DNA from: Aurantiochytrium sp. KH105
Taxonomy: Eukaryota > Sar > Bigyra > Thraustochytrida > Thraustochytriidae
Direction of reading: 5' to 3'
DNA: 64,000 bases
NCBI GenBank assembly: GCA_003116975.1
Contig: BGKB01000018.1
Coordinates: forward strand, 620,001-684,000
A program made the translations under genes and the position numbers. Positions 31,888 to 41,606 of the stretch are shown here, piece by piece. Position 1 is the stretch's first letter; the number at the start of each line of letters is the position of its first letter. A model generated the notes under the pieces. The model ran no database searches, had not been told where the DNA came from, and saw only the letters and a list, made by a program, of their open reading frames with translations.

Positions 31888-34263
31888 CTATCCGCGCCGA
31901 CTGTCGCGGCGAGAGCGCTGTCGACGGTCCTGCAGCAGCGTCTCAAGAGCGAGGATGTTTTCGTCATGCAGCGTAACGACGCTTTGCTCCAATAGGTCAA
32001 CACGATCTACGACCTGAGCAAATTGTGCTTCGAGGCGCTTGCGCCAAATATCTTGCTTCTTGTCAAAGTCATGCGAAAAAGTACGCTGAAGCTGCGTCAC
32101 CTCCTGCTCGGCATCACCAAAGGCTTTATCCAGTACACTGGCAATACGTTGCTCGCATTGCCGAAGACGCTCATCAAAGGGATTCGGCCTTTCATGACGG
32201 CCGCCGTTGTACACAGCATTTTCTTTAACGGTGAGGCTTTCGGAATGCGCCTCAGCTTCTTTTGCCAGCGAAGTTGCCATGTCGGAGACTTGGCCTCGTA
32301 ACGTCTTGGCGAATTCACCCAGGCGAGAAGTTTGCTCGCCAGCGTGCTGAAGTCGAGCCTCCACATCATCGGCGCGCCTTTGCATCTCGTCGTTCCATAG
32401 AGGCTCTTGCGAAGCATGAGTACTTTTCGAAAATTGTCTGTTGAAAATTGTGGAAACCCGACTGTCGAGCTCAAAGAGTCTCGCAGAGACGCGATCTTCG
32501 ATTTCCACATGATGACGATCCGTGCGATCACGAACCGCGCGTAGCGCAGTGCGTAGCTCCTGCACCATTTGCATTGCACTTGAATCGCTATCGGAACGCC
32601 TTGTGCGATGCGCGTCTTGAGAACTTTTGCGGTCTTGCCATCGAATCGAGTCCACTACGTTACGCGCCAGAGCCCGATTGTTTTCAGATCGGCAGTCACT
32701 ATCGCCACTTCCGTTACTGCTTCCGTTGCTGCTACTGCTGCTGCTGTGGCTAGATAGGTGGCCCGAGTTCGCAGCTGCAGATGCCGAAACCACAGATCGA
32801 GCTCGAGCCGCTTCCGCGCCAGCTGCAGCCGTGCGGCTCTTGAGAAGAGCGTCAAGTTTTGCATTGAGCACGAGAATACGTCGCAAGGGAGCAAGAGCGT
32901 CGCGCGCCTCTGCAGGCGTCATTACATCTTCGTCAATTTCACCGAGAGACAACGTTGCAAGAGTCGAGTTCGTGCCCAGACATTCAGCGAGGGTGATGAG
33001 CGCTGTCTCATTGCATGTGGCCAAGTGGCGCGGGTTGCGCAGGTCAACCTCGCGCACAGAGGCGTTCATTGCAAGGGCGGCGCCGAGGAGCTCCACACAA
33101 CGTGCGTCGACTGCGGTGGTACATTCTTGGAGCTTAAGCACCTCAAGAGCGCACTTTCCATCATCTTGCAGATACTCGACGAGACTTCGAATAGCTGCAA
33201 CACACGGGATGCCGGTGCGAGAGGCATCAAGAAAGCGCAGAGTCCCTGATCGATGGACCGCATTCGCAATTGTTTCGAAGCCTTGCGCACCAATATCATT
33301 GTCCGCGAGGCACAACACGCGAAGAGGGGTGCCCTCATTGAGGAGACGAGCAATGGCGGCCGCCCCGCCTTGGCGCGCAAGACGATTCGAGGAAAGATCC
33401 AAATGCGCTAGGTTAGACTTTTCCGCTCCAACGTCGCGAGCGCCGCGCAAGACACCAGCCACAATCTCTTGCACTGCGTCATCTGTGAGCCCGCACGAGG
33501 ACAGTCGCAGCGAGCGAAGTTTTATCAGTCGAATTAGCACGCGACCTGCAAATGCATGCAACGCCCGATCTCCAGCTGCGTCGAGAGGGCAATCGACAAG
33601 TTCCAGACTCTCCAGCTCCGCACCGTGCAAGCTGGCTTCGAGACTCTCGGCAAGGCCCTCCATGCCATCTAGCAAGTCTGCTGCGTCGAGACACTTGGCA
33701 AGACTCAAGCTTTCGAGTCCGTGCCGCCTCACAAGACTCGATCCCAGTGCACGCATGGCATCGACACCGAGAGGACAATGATGTAGATCCAAGACACGAA
33801 TTGCGCTCATGTTCGCATCGACTTGGTCTGGGATTCTGCTCAAAGCTCTCAAAACGGCTGGCGAGATGCTTTTGCTCTCGTCCAAAAGCAATGCTCCTTT
33901 GGACGTGCGTTTCCCTTTTGCACTGTTTCCGTGACTAGCAATATTGGTGTCGTTCTCCTCGTCAATCATACATAGCGCGGCCACGACCTCGGACGGTGCC
34001 TTGGTAAGCCCCTCCCGAATGCAGGCCTTTTCGAACTCGGCACGTAGGTACGGGGCATCTTCACCTGCGTCTGATTGATACTCGGTGGCAGGCCACCTTC
34101 CTCGTCCGCGCACATCCGCAACAGGTGTTCTGTCATGGCTGTCGTACTCCTCCTCTTCGTGTCGTCTGGTCCTGTTGTCTGGGCCGTTGTCCGAGGTTCT
34201 GGGTCGCCGCCGCGGTGCTTGCTGCACGTGTCGATCGCCTCCTCGGCCCAGCATCCGATTCAT
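31888..34263 (-). CDS. Leucine-rich repeat plus coiled-coil protein
   Basis: 791 residues. The N-terminal ~140 residues are polar. From about 150 to 440 there are ribonuclease-inhibitor-type LRRs (VLDLHHCPLG, LESLELVDCPLD, LRSLRLSSCGLTDD, LAHLDLSSNRLA, LRVLCLADNDIG). A Ser/Asn-rich linker follows, then a long coiled coil from about 540 to the end. This LRR-then-coiled-coil plan resembles centrosomal/basal-body proteins such as Cep78 or LRRC45, but that link is an inference from architecture only. It is encoded just upstream of FAN1 on the same strand (216 bp apart) and divergently from the methyltransferase. It shares the LRR type with the gene at 22666 but not its C-terminal coiled coil. Confidence 0.85.
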   Translation of the reverse strand: MNRMLGRGGDRHVQQAPRRRPRTSDNGPDNRTRRHEEEEYDSHDRTPVADVRGRGRWPATEYQSDAGEDAPYLRAEFEKACIREGLTKAPSEVVAALCMIDEENDTNIASHGNSAKGKRTSKGALLLDESKSISPAVLRALSRIPDQVDANMSAIRVLDLHHCPLGVDAMRALGSSLVRRHGLESLSLAKCLDAADLLDGMEGLAESLEASLHGAELESLELVDCPLDAAGDRALHAFAGRVLIRLIKLRSLRLSSCGLTDDAVQEIVAGVLRGARDVGAEKSNLAHLDLSSNRLARQGGAAAIARLLNEGTPLRVLCLADNDIGAQGFETIANAVHRSGTLRFLDASRTGIPCVAAIRSLVEYLQDDGKCALEVLKLQECTTAVDARCVELLGAALAMNASVREVDLRNPRHLATCNETALITLAECLGTNSTLATLSLGEIDEDVMTPAEARDALAPLRRILVLNAKLDALLKSRTAAAGAEAARARSVVSASAAANSGHLSSHSSSSSSNGSSNGSGDSDCRSENNRALARNVVDSIRWQDRKSSQDAHRTRRSDSDSSAMQMVQELRTALRAVRDRTDRHHVEIEDRVSARLFELDSRVSTIFNRQFSKSTHASQEPLWNDEMQRRADDVEARLQHAGEQTSRLGEFAKTLRGQVSDMATSLAKEAEAHSESLTVKENAVYNGGRHERPNPFDERLRQCEQRIASVLDKAFGDAEQEVTQLQRTFSHDFDKKQDIWRKRLEAQFAQVVDRVDLLEQSVVTLHDENILALETLLQDRRQRSRRDSRRG

Positions 34264-34825
34264 TGCAGCCTATCAAGAAGTCCCGTGCGCGCGCGCGCAA
34301 AAGCACATGCGTGTGTGCGGACTGGCGTGCGCGCAAGGTGTCGCGCGACGTCTCCCCGAGGTTCGCTCGCTCGCTGCTGTCTCAAAGCCGAGCCGTTTCC
34401 ATAAGTGCACTCCGCAAGCGTCAGGCTTGATAGAAAGTGGACGCGTGCCAAATCTTGAGGCAGCATGTGCAGCGTGAAGGGAGGGAGGTGCGCGCGTGCG
34501 AGGCGGGTGTGAATACGTACTGCACGCTCACGTGCACCCCAAGTTGTATACGTATAGTAGGTATTGGTGTGCGTGTGTGTGTGTGTCTTTACTTACAATT
34601 AGGAGTAGTACGACGGCATTCACGCATGTGGCGGCCATCGCCGCTGCCGAGGAAGTACGTATACTACTCCTTTTATAATGTACATCGCAAGATGACGCAT
34701 GATGGTAGTATAGAACTACTATACACATTGTTTGCGGCAAGACAGGAGCTGAGCTCTCGCGGCAAAGCAAAAACAAATCCAGATCTGCTAGATTTGCTTG
34801 CCGAAATAACTCGCGCCGAGCAAAG
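34264..34825. promoter_or_regulatory. Divergent promoter region with TAGTA boxes and a CACGTG hairpin
   Basis: 562 bp between two divergent starts. Contains TGCACG-CTCA-CGTGCA (34521-34536), a 6-bp inverted repeat with a CACGTG box at 34529-34534. A (GT)n run lies near 34568-34585. At least five TAGTA/TACTA pentamers lie between about 34554 and 34728, including a TATAG/CTATA hairpin near 34711-34725. Regulatory function is inferred. Confidence 0.45.
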
Positions 34826-35986
34826 ATGCCCGCCGCCGCCGCCGCCAAGGTCGAAGAAAAGAATCTCGCGCTCGCATCGAGCTCTCAAGCGGCGAGCGCG
34901 AGCGGGTCATCGGTCACACTAAAGTATGATGAAGCTGCCGCGCGCATCAAGCAGGTGGCGCCAGCGTCAATCGTTATCATGCTATTGACCATGCCATTTT
35001 ATTTTCTAGTGCTGCTGCCACTAACAATTTTGGCAGTCCTCGTGGTCGTAGTTCCTTGGCTGCTATGCAAGTCTGGCGACGACCGCATCCGCTCACAAAG
35101 CAGCAAGACGGCCGAGGCGACGGCGCTTGGACGATTCCACAACTACACCTGTGGCCTAGGACCCGATCTGTATGCCTGGGCGTTTCTGCCGCTGCATCTG
35201 AGACTTGCCGTCCGAGGCGCTACGATTCCGTGGTTCTTTACGCGCACAATCTTTGATGCAGGAACCGGTGTCGCCGGTGTGATGCTGGGTCGTACGGCTT
35301 TCTTGGATGCTTCAATTCGGTATGCGGTCAAGGAAGGTGGCGTCAAAAATCTCGTTCTCTGCGGAGCTGGCTTTGACACGCGTGCGCTCCGCATGGCCAG
35401 CGATCTCGAGGGCATCGCTGTGTACGAGGCAGACTCCGAGGCCACGCAAATCGTCAAGCTTGCTAAGCTGCGTCGCGCAGGCCTTGTACCGCCCGCTAAC
35501 ACAACCTTTTGCCCCATCAACTTTAACGACCAAGATCTCATGGAGGTGCTGCGGGAGCATGGTTTTGACGCTACACAAAAAACAATTGTAATTTGGGAGG
35601 GTGTCGCAATGTATCTTTCTGCAGAGACAGTCGGTGGCTTCGTGAGCTCGATATCGAAGAATCTCGTGCCGGGATCCTTTCTGGCCATGGATTGGTTTTG
35701 GAACACTCTTGACAAACCGCGCTGGAAGGGCCATTTTCACGGTCACGATTTGGCCATCAAGCTCGCTCGCAACAAGGGCGAGCCGTATTTGTCTGGTTTT
35801 GAAGAGCCCTTTGTCCCAGCGACAGTACAAGAGTATTTTGAGGAACAGGGTTTCGATCTCGTGGACCACGTCATGGTCAAGTCAGACGCTGCGATCGAGC
35901 GATACCTTACGTTAAAAAATGGGGATCGCATCGGACGTTCCAACGAAGTCAACAACTTTATGCTTCTCCGTGTTCCAGATGCATGA
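34826..35986 (+). CDS. Membrane-anchored SAM-dependent methyltransferase (LCMT/TIGR00027-like)
   Basis: 386 residues, starting at ATG. An N-terminal Ala/Ser-rich segment leads to a long hydrophobic stretch at about 48-80 (IVIMLLTMPFYFLVLL onward), enough for one or two membrane passes. The rest matches the leucine-carboxyl-methyltransferase/TIGR00027 group. Motif I is LVLCGAGFDTRALR (about 175-188), an acidic YEADSE follows strand 2, and IVIWEGVAMYL matches the family's EG..MYL element. SAM is the methyl donor by family; the acceptor is unknown. Related soluble forms are common in actinobacteria and other bacteria, so an old lateral transfer with a gained membrane anchor is possible. Same strand as the RP2-like gene, 299 bp downstream. 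Confidence 0.85.
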   Translation: MPAAAAAKVEEKNLALASSSQAASASGSSVTLKYDEAAARIKQVAPASIVIMLLTMPFYFLVLLPLTILAVLVVVVPWLLCKSGDDRIRSQSSKTAEATALGRFHNYTCGLGPDLYAWAFLPLHLRLAVRGATIPWFFTRTIFDAGTGVAGVMLGRTAFLDASIRYAVKEGGVKNLVLCGAGFDTRALRMASDLEGIAVYEADSEATQIVKLAKLRRAGLVPPANTTFCPINFNDQDLMEVLREHGFDATQKTIVIWEGVAMYLSAETVGGFVSSISKNLVPGSFLAMDWFWNTLDKPRWKGHFHGHDLAIKLARNKGEPYLSGFEEPFVPATVQEYFEEQGFDLVDHVMVKSDAAIERYLTLKNGDRIGRSNEVNNFMLLRVPDA

Positions 35987-36285
35987 TACTATCAAGTCTT
36001 ATATAGATGAAACTAGCCGTTGAAAGTCAACAAAATTATGTTTTGTGCAAGTTCAAAATTATAAAAACTTCACTTGTTATGACTTTTGCTCATTTGCATA
36101 TGACAATGAGCAGCAACAAGCAGAAGTGGGGATGAATCGCAGCCAGAAAAAAGCGAGCCATGCGCAAGCGGGAAGCAAATCAGATACGAAGGTGTCGGGG
36201 GCACTTTTACAACACACGCACGTGCTCTCTCCCTTTCTTGCTGGGCGAGTGAGTCAGTGAGTGAGTGAAGGAGCGAGACCCCAGG
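35987..36285. other. AT-rich spacer before the RP2-like gene
   Basis: About 300 bp, AT-rich from 36000 to 36110, ending in a short (GAGT)n run just before the ATG. No other feature seen. Confidence 0.6.
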
Positions 36286-37446
36286 ATGAACGTGCTCAAG
36301 AAGATTTCACCGCTGCCGCTGGGCGGCGGAAGCGCCAAGGCACAGGTCCATGCAACCGGAGCGTCGGTGGAGGCCAAGGTTAAAGGCTGGAAAAAGTTCT
36401 ACAAGGGCACGATCACTGGTTTCGATGCCGCAACCGGAACCTATAGCGTTGAGTTTGAGGACGGTGACAAGAAAGACGGTGTCAAGGGTTTCAACATTCG
36501 TGCAAAGGCCTCGGCCAAGCAAACGTTTACTGCCCCCGACGGGAAAACTTTTGAGGACCGCGCCGAGTTCCGCAAGTACGTGAGCGAGACGTTTTACTCG
36601 TTTCATGAGCGCAAGGGAGAGAGCCTCGTGAAAAACGCTGGCGAGATCGATGGTCAAACCTTTGCCCTGCGGAGCCTCGTAGAGTGCGAGGTGCAGCTCA
36701 TGGACCACGCGGATCAGGTACTTGTGGACGGTATCTCGAACTGCAAAATTCTCATTGGCCCAAGCAGCGAATCTGTTTTTGTGCGAAATGCCAAGAACTG
36801 CCAATTCTTTATTGCATGCAAGCAATTCCGCTGTCGTGATTGCGAGTCGTGCACGGTCTCCTTGTATTCCAAGACTGAACCTGTCGTTGAAACTTCGACA
36901 GGTATGCGCTTTTATCCGTACGCGGCTGCGTACCCGGGTCAGGGGGCTCATTTTGCAAAGGCAAACCTTCCCGCCGAGCACAATCATTGGTGCAACGTCT
37001 TTGACTTTAACAAGGGCGACAGCAGCATTCCTGAACCGCACTGGGAGCTCGTTCCCGAGTCCGAAGGCTGGCCGCAATGGAAGATGGGTGGCGATGGAGC
37101 GGAGAATCCTGTGCCAAAGGACGCGCGCGCCGAGGTTGTACCCAAGGAGGGCGGATTTGCAATCAGCGTCTCGCAGAACGAGGCACAAACTGCGTTCGAT
37201 AATGCTCAGCAGCAGACTGCCCCGCAGCCCCCGCCCTCGTTGGCACCCGTGCCGCCTGCGGCATCTGCAATCGCTGTTCCCGTTTCGGAAACCACCGGTG
37301 TTGAAGCGTCATCTACGCCGGAGCCTGCTGCCGCTGAAGCAAACGCTGGTGAAGCAAGCAACACTGCGACTTCGGACGCTGGTGCTGTAACAGCCGAAAG
37401 TGCCGATGCTGCAAAAACGCAGGGCGCACAGCAGACAGAAGAATAG
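36286..37446 (+). CDS. RP2: RP2/TBCC-domain protein with N-terminal Tudor-like domain
   Basis: 386 residues from ATG; the frame continues 21 bases upstream with only a GTG. Residues about 20-70 resemble a Tudor-like barrel (VEAKVKGWKKFYKGTITG, YSVEFEDGD). Residues about 85-255 form a C-CAP/TBCC beta-helix closest to RP2: IGPSSESVFVRN, then ACKQFRCRDCESC with R182 at the place of the RP2 arginine finger, E202 at the place of the conserved glutamate, SSTGM-type STGMRF, and a WCNVFDF end. In animals RP2 is the GTPase-activating protein of ARL3 and releases lipidated cargo into cilia. The human N-terminal acylation signal (Met-Gly-Cys) is missing here. The C-terminal ~130 residues are Ala/Pro/Thr-rich and disordered. 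It ends 174 bp from the convergent SAM-domain gene. Confidence 0.9.
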   Translation: MNVLKKISPLPLGGGSAKAQVHATGASVEAKVKGWKKFYKGTITGFDAATGTYSVEFEDGDKKDGVKGFNIRAKASAKQTFTAPDGKTFEDRAEFRKYVSETFYSFHERKGESLVKNAGEIDGQTFALRSLVECEVQLMDHADQVLVDGISNCKILIGPSSESVFVRNAKNCQFFIACKQFRCRDCESCTVSLYSKTEPVVETSTGMRFYPYAAAYPGQGAHFAKANLPAEHNHWCNVFDFNKGDSSIPEPHWELVPESEGWPQWKMGGDGAENPVPKDARAEVVPKEGGFAISVSQNEAQTAFDNAQQQTAPQPPPSLAPVPPAASAIAVPVSETTGVEASSTPEPAAAEANAGEASNTATSDAGAVTAESADAAKTQGAQQTEE

Positions 37447-37620
37447 ATCAATAGTAGCTAAGGCTAGGTCGTTAGAAAGTGGAGAGAAAAGCAAAATCAA
37501 TCGATTTTCATTAGTTTATGACGACGCTGTTGCATTAGCGTCACATCACATTCACTCGCGAAAACGTATGGAGGTGAAATTTCTTTCTCTTTCTTTTTTT
37601 TGCTAGACTTTTATACCTGC

Positions 37621-40600
37621 TCAGTCGCCAAGACCGAGCAGCTGGTTTACGACCTGAGACGCTCCCTCGCGCGCCTCTTGATGCTTTGCCTTGAGCTTGT
37701 CGAGAGCCAGGGACAACTGCTTACGATCGAGTGCACTATTGATCTTGAGCGTGGTACGCAGATCTTGCGCGGTGATTTCCACTAACATTGCGCCATCGAC
37801 GTTGAGTTCCTTGAACGCAGCAATTGAAGATGGAGCAAGGCCGTGAATGCCGCGCAGCCATGTGAGAACTTGATCGGATGTCCAGCTTTCAAAATGAGAA
37901 CCGGCTGGAGCGCTAAGTTGAGCAAGAGCACTCGTTGCACGCGAGGTGGCGCGACTTGCATTCTTGCTGCAGCGCGCTTCGTGCTTGGGCACGTCACGCT
38001 GAATGATGACCATGGAGCAATGCTGACATTTGGACGGAAGCCAGTCGCATACTTTTAAGTGCTCGTCAAGCTTGCCGGAGGCCACGGGCTCGTCGCAATG
38101 CTCACAGGTAGTTGTTGCCTGTGCAATGTTCGCCGACGTTGAAGGTGCAGGCGTTCCTTGGCAATTCTTTTCATGGACTCGCAACGTTGCAACCGGCATG
38201 GACTTGGCGCAAGACTTGCATTGCCCAGGGCGTTTATCACATACCTTTTCGTGAAGGGCAGCAGTATTTTTACCTGGGAGAATACGCTTGCAATATTGGC
38301 ACGGAACTGTACCTGAGGGCGGCTTGGGCAAGGCTTTTGGGGCTGTCCATTGTTTCTCTTGGCTTGGGCGAGAGGGCACGGTTTGAACAGGGGGGTCCTT
38401 TTTGGATTCCATGATGGGACGATCCTCGTCCTCGGAGTCATTATCGCTGCTACTGGCATCATCGCTAACTTCCTCTCCTTCTTCTCCTTTTTCTTCTCCT
38501 TCTTCTTCTCCTTCTTCTTCTCCTTCTTCTTCTTCGTCTTCATCTTCGTCGTCGTCTTCTTCATTGTCTTCGTCGCTGACTTCTTCCTCTTCTGACGGAT
38601 CCCCTTCGTCGTCTTCTTCGTCATCTTTCTCATAGCTTTCTCCTTTTGCTTTGAGAATGTCCTTTGTTTTGGTGTTCATAATGATGGCACTGCCATCGTG
38701 CGCTCCATTTTCTGCATGATAAGGCTGCTCTTTGTCTTGACTCTCTGGGCCGGCTCCAGAGAGATCTTCGTCATCCTCGACGCTTCCTTCATCGTCACTA
38801 ATGATTGCCGCGGTTTCTTGCTTTGTGCTTTGCGGAGGTGGTACAAAGCCAGCTGTGGCAGGGTGGTTTTGCTGATTTAGCTTGAGCGCGTGTGGAGGTG
38901 GAGGCGTTTTGGGCGGTGGAGGCTGGTAGCGTGTGTGAGATCCTCGTACCGAGTGCGCGGCCGTCGCCCCCTGCGAGCCTTGATTGACTTGATTTTGCTT
39001 CCACTTTTTCTCAAATTGCTCAAGACGCTTGCGCACAGCCGCGAGCTCTTCCTGTCGCTTTGCCTCTCGTTCCATTTGCGCGGGCGTCTTCTTTAGCATT
39101 GGGCCTGGCGCAGATGCACCGGCTGTGCGAGGTCTCTGACCCATGGGTGAAGATGCGGGTTTTCCCGTGGTTGGCGGAATCGAGTACCCTCGCGGACCGG
39201 GTGCTCGTGTTGGCGTCGAAGGCTGGCTCACCGAGGTAGTGATGGGTTCGGGAACCATCCCTGCGCTGTTTTGACGTTTGGTGCCCGCCCGTTCCTGCGC
39301 CCTGGCGAGCGCTTCTTCATGTTCGTGCTGTGCTTTGCGCTGAAGAGCCTGTGTTGAGTTGGATGCACGCTCGACGCGACCGAGACGCTCTCCAAGATGT
39401 TTCTGGTCTGTCATGAGTTTGGCCACATCTGCCATGAGCTGTTCGACGCGGGAGTCGGGCCGAGCGCGGTCCATCGATGCTTGAAGGCTGTCTTGCAGAG
39501 TTTTGATTTGTGCTTGGAGTCGACTCTCGACGTTGGCAGCAGTTTCCGCTTGCGTGACGAGTGTCTTTTCTTGTTGCTGCTGCTGTTCTTGTTTTGCAAA
39601 ATTCATGTCGCCACGAAGCTCCTTGATGGTTTCCGCTTGTTCGGCGATCGTTTGTTGCAAGGTGTCCAAACGCGACCGAAAATGCTGCTCTGCCTGTGCG
39701 ACACATTCCTTGAGGATGTCAGCGCGAACAGTTTCCAAGAGAATTTTGACTTGAGTCTCATCGAGACTCTTGGGTTGCTCTTGCTCAGGACTGGGTGTCG
39801 CAAGTGCATCTTCTACGGCCTCGAGACGACGGAGCACCTCGGACGGAATCGTCGTCTGTGAAGCGGGCTGAGAAGAAGGTGGTGGCGGCGGGGGCGGTGG
39901 TGGCAAGGGTGTCGCCATTGAGGCCGTCGCTGGTCGATGATTGTGGTGGTGATGAGCGACTCCTTTGGTGATGAACGCGACATACTGTTGCTGGCACTCG
40001 TGTATCCTTTCGCTGAGATGTTTGACTTCTTTGACGAGAGCGAGGGTCGCATTTTTTTCGACGCTATGAATTCGCTCGCAGAGTCTGGCTTCAACAACTT
40101 CGACACGATCACGAAGCCAACCTCGTAGATCACCACCCTGGTGAGCCGCGTCGGTGTCGAGTGAAGCGGGCGTTGCGACGAAATGCTGCCGAGGCAGATC
40201 GCGAATAAAGGTCTTTGCAAAGGCTGCGTCAGCCTCGGCGCGTGAGATGCGCATGTTTTGGTCCCGTAGGTGCGCGCTGAGCTCTGTGTGGGTCGACTCG
40301 AGCATGTGCGCGACGAGTGCACGCAATTCATCTTTTGCATGAGACGCATGGGGCGATTGGTTTGCAGGGATATCTTGGAGGCGCTGGTTGAGATTGTCGC
40401 ACAGACTTTCGAGCTCGTCGGCGCGCACGCGAGCGTTATGGATGTTGGAAGAGGCATTTCGTTTCCAGCGTTCCATGGCGTGAATATCTGCTTGAAGTCG
40501 TAAAAGCGCTGCGTGATCATCGTCTCGACTTTCTTGGAGAGCGCGGCAAGAAGCGACGGTCTCATTTACTTTTTCGTAGAGATTTTGAACAAGTCTTGTC

Positions 40601-40926
40601 GATGCGCGGGCCTCTTTTCGTGTCTCGTGGAAAAGCTGGTTCATGGACTTGACCGACTCATTGCGCTCAAGCGAATCAGCGTGGATCTGCTGGACGAGAT
40701 GTCCAAAGTTCTGCGTGTCCAAAGAGGCTGGGTGCCCAGGTGTGGACGTGGTTGTGGTTTGCCACCAGTTTCCTTGGTTTTTGTCGCTGGCTGCGAGACT
40801 TTGATGGCTGCTTTCCTCTGTGCGCTCGCACAGCGCAAAGGTGTCAGGGTCGTTAAGGATAGTGGACAATTTTCGCTCCCACGTCTGGCGCCCGGTGTTG
40901 GCCATGTTGGTGACGTCCATGTCCAT
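37621..40926 (-). CDS. Coiled-coil, TRAF-type zinc-finger and SAM-domain protein
   Basis: 1101 residues. The N-terminal ~600 residues are mostly coiled coil, broken by a polyproline run (about 345-360). A long disordered region follows, with a very acidic EEEGEEEGEEE-like block coded by TTC/TTCTCC repeats on the plus strand (about 38463-38600). Zinc-finger repeats of TRAF/XAF1 type lie at about 873-985, with pairs such as CQYC, CKSC, CEHC and CQHC, each followed by H-x-x-x-C. The protein ends with a SAM domain at about 1005-1080 (WTSDQVLTWLRGIHGL, VDGAMLVEITAQDL). The combination suggests a scaffold that oligomerises and binds partners; the process is unknown. It is convergent with the RP2-like gene and divergent from the hydrolase gene. 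Confidence 0.83.
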   Translation of the reverse strand: MDMDVTNMANTGRQTWERKLSTILNDPDTFALCERTEESSHQSLAASDKNQGNWWQTTTTSTPGHPASLDTQNFGHLVQQIHADSLERNESVKSMNQLFHETRKEARASTRLVQNLYEKVNETVASCRALQESRDDDHAALLRLQADIHAMERWKRNASSNIHNARVRADELESLCDNLNQRLQDIPANQSPHASHAKDELRALVAHMLESTHTELSAHLRDQNMRISRAEADAAFAKTFIRDLPRQHFVATPASLDTDAAHQGGDLRGWLRDRVEVVEARLCERIHSVEKNATLALVKEVKHLSERIHECQQQYVAFITKGVAHHHHNHRPATASMATPLPPPPPPPPPSSQPASQTTIPSEVLRRLEAVEDALATPSPEQEQPKSLDETQVKILLETVRADILKECVAQAEQHFRSRLDTLQQTIAEQAETIKELRGDMNFAKQEQQQQQEKTLVTQAETAANVESRLQAQIKTLQDSLQASMDRARPDSRVEQLMADVAKLMTDQKHLGERLGRVERASNSTQALQRKAQHEHEEALARAQERAGTKRQNSAGMVPEPITTSVSQPSTPTRAPGPRGYSIPPTTGKPASSPMGQRPRTAGASAPGPMLKKTPAQMEREAKRQEELAAVRKRLEQFEKKWKQNQVNQGSQGATAAHSVRGSHTRYQPPPPKTPPPPHALKLNQQNHPATAGFVPPPQSTKQETAAIISDDEGSVEDDEDLSGAGPESQDKEQPYHAENGAHDGSAIIMNTKTKDILKAKGESYEKDDEEDDEGDPSEEEEVSDEDNEEDDDEDEDEEEEGEEEGEEEGEEKGEEGEEVSDDASSSDNDSEDEDRPIMESKKDPPVQTVPSRPSQEKQWTAPKALPKPPSGTVPCQYCKRILPGKNTAALHEKVCDKRPGQCKSCAKSMPVATLRVHEKNCQGTPAPSTSANIAQATTTCEHCDEPVASGKLDEHLKVCDWLPSKCQHCSMVIIQRDVPKHEARCSKNASRATSRATSALAQLSAPAGSHFESWTSDQVLTWLRGIHGLAPSSIAAFKELNVDGAMLVEITAQDLRTTLKINSALDRKQLSLALDKLKAKHQEAREGASQVVNQLLGLGD
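38463..38600. repeat. TTC/TCC pyrimidine tract coding an acidic run
   Basis: Long pyrimidine-only stretch on the plus strand made of CTTCTC and TTC units. On the minus strand it encodes Glu-rich sequence in the SAM-domain protein. Confidence 0.85.
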
Positions 40927-41606
40927 GCGCAGGCGAAAGGATTCGGACGGAGAAGCGTCTTTGTATTGTAGAATAATTTATCGTCTGATCGCGAATTGTG
41001 AATTGCTTCAAACAAAGAACAAAAAAGTAGCCGTTGATCGCGTACCGAGGTGTGTACCTGGGCTGGTCTTTGTGAGTCGAGGACTCGGGTCGTTTTTTCT
41101 TTCGTCGAGAGGCTGCCCCTGGGCCTGGCAATGTGCGCGACCATTTTCTCCTTCTCACTCTCCTCGCCACCTGTGTTGCGACAGATGCTTCGGTCGTCTG
41201 TCTTCGTTTGCATGCGTCGGTGCAATCTATCTTCTGTACGATAACGTTGCTCAACGGTACGAAAAGAGAGAGCCTCACCCAAGGTGAACGTGCAGAGCCC
41301 AAAACGCAAACGCAGCGAGCAGGATCGCGCGCACGCCCGCCCGCGAAAGGGCCACCGGAGCGAGGGCGGGAGAGGATACGGGCAAGACCGGCGCGAGCGT
41401 CGTGGCGCGCGGTCGCTTGACGGCGGGTCAGAGGGGCGTTGGTCGTCTCGTCGAAACTGCTGATCTGCCGAGGGGTTTGGCTGCTCGAAACCGCGAGCCT
41501 TTTGCACAAACAACTCTTGCTTGCTCGGGGCAAGGCGTGTATAACGCGCGCGAGGGCGAGGGCGAGGGCGAGGTGCGAGGGAGAAGCGTGGACGCGGAGC
41601 GGAGCG
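40927..41606. promoter_or_regulatory. Divergent promoter region of the SAM-domain and hydrolase genes
   Basis: 680 bp. A (GAGGGC)n-like GC-rich run is found at about 41546-41575 close to the hydrolase ATG. The hydrolase frame is open upstream to 41439 without an ATG. No clear TATA element. Confidence 0.45.
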
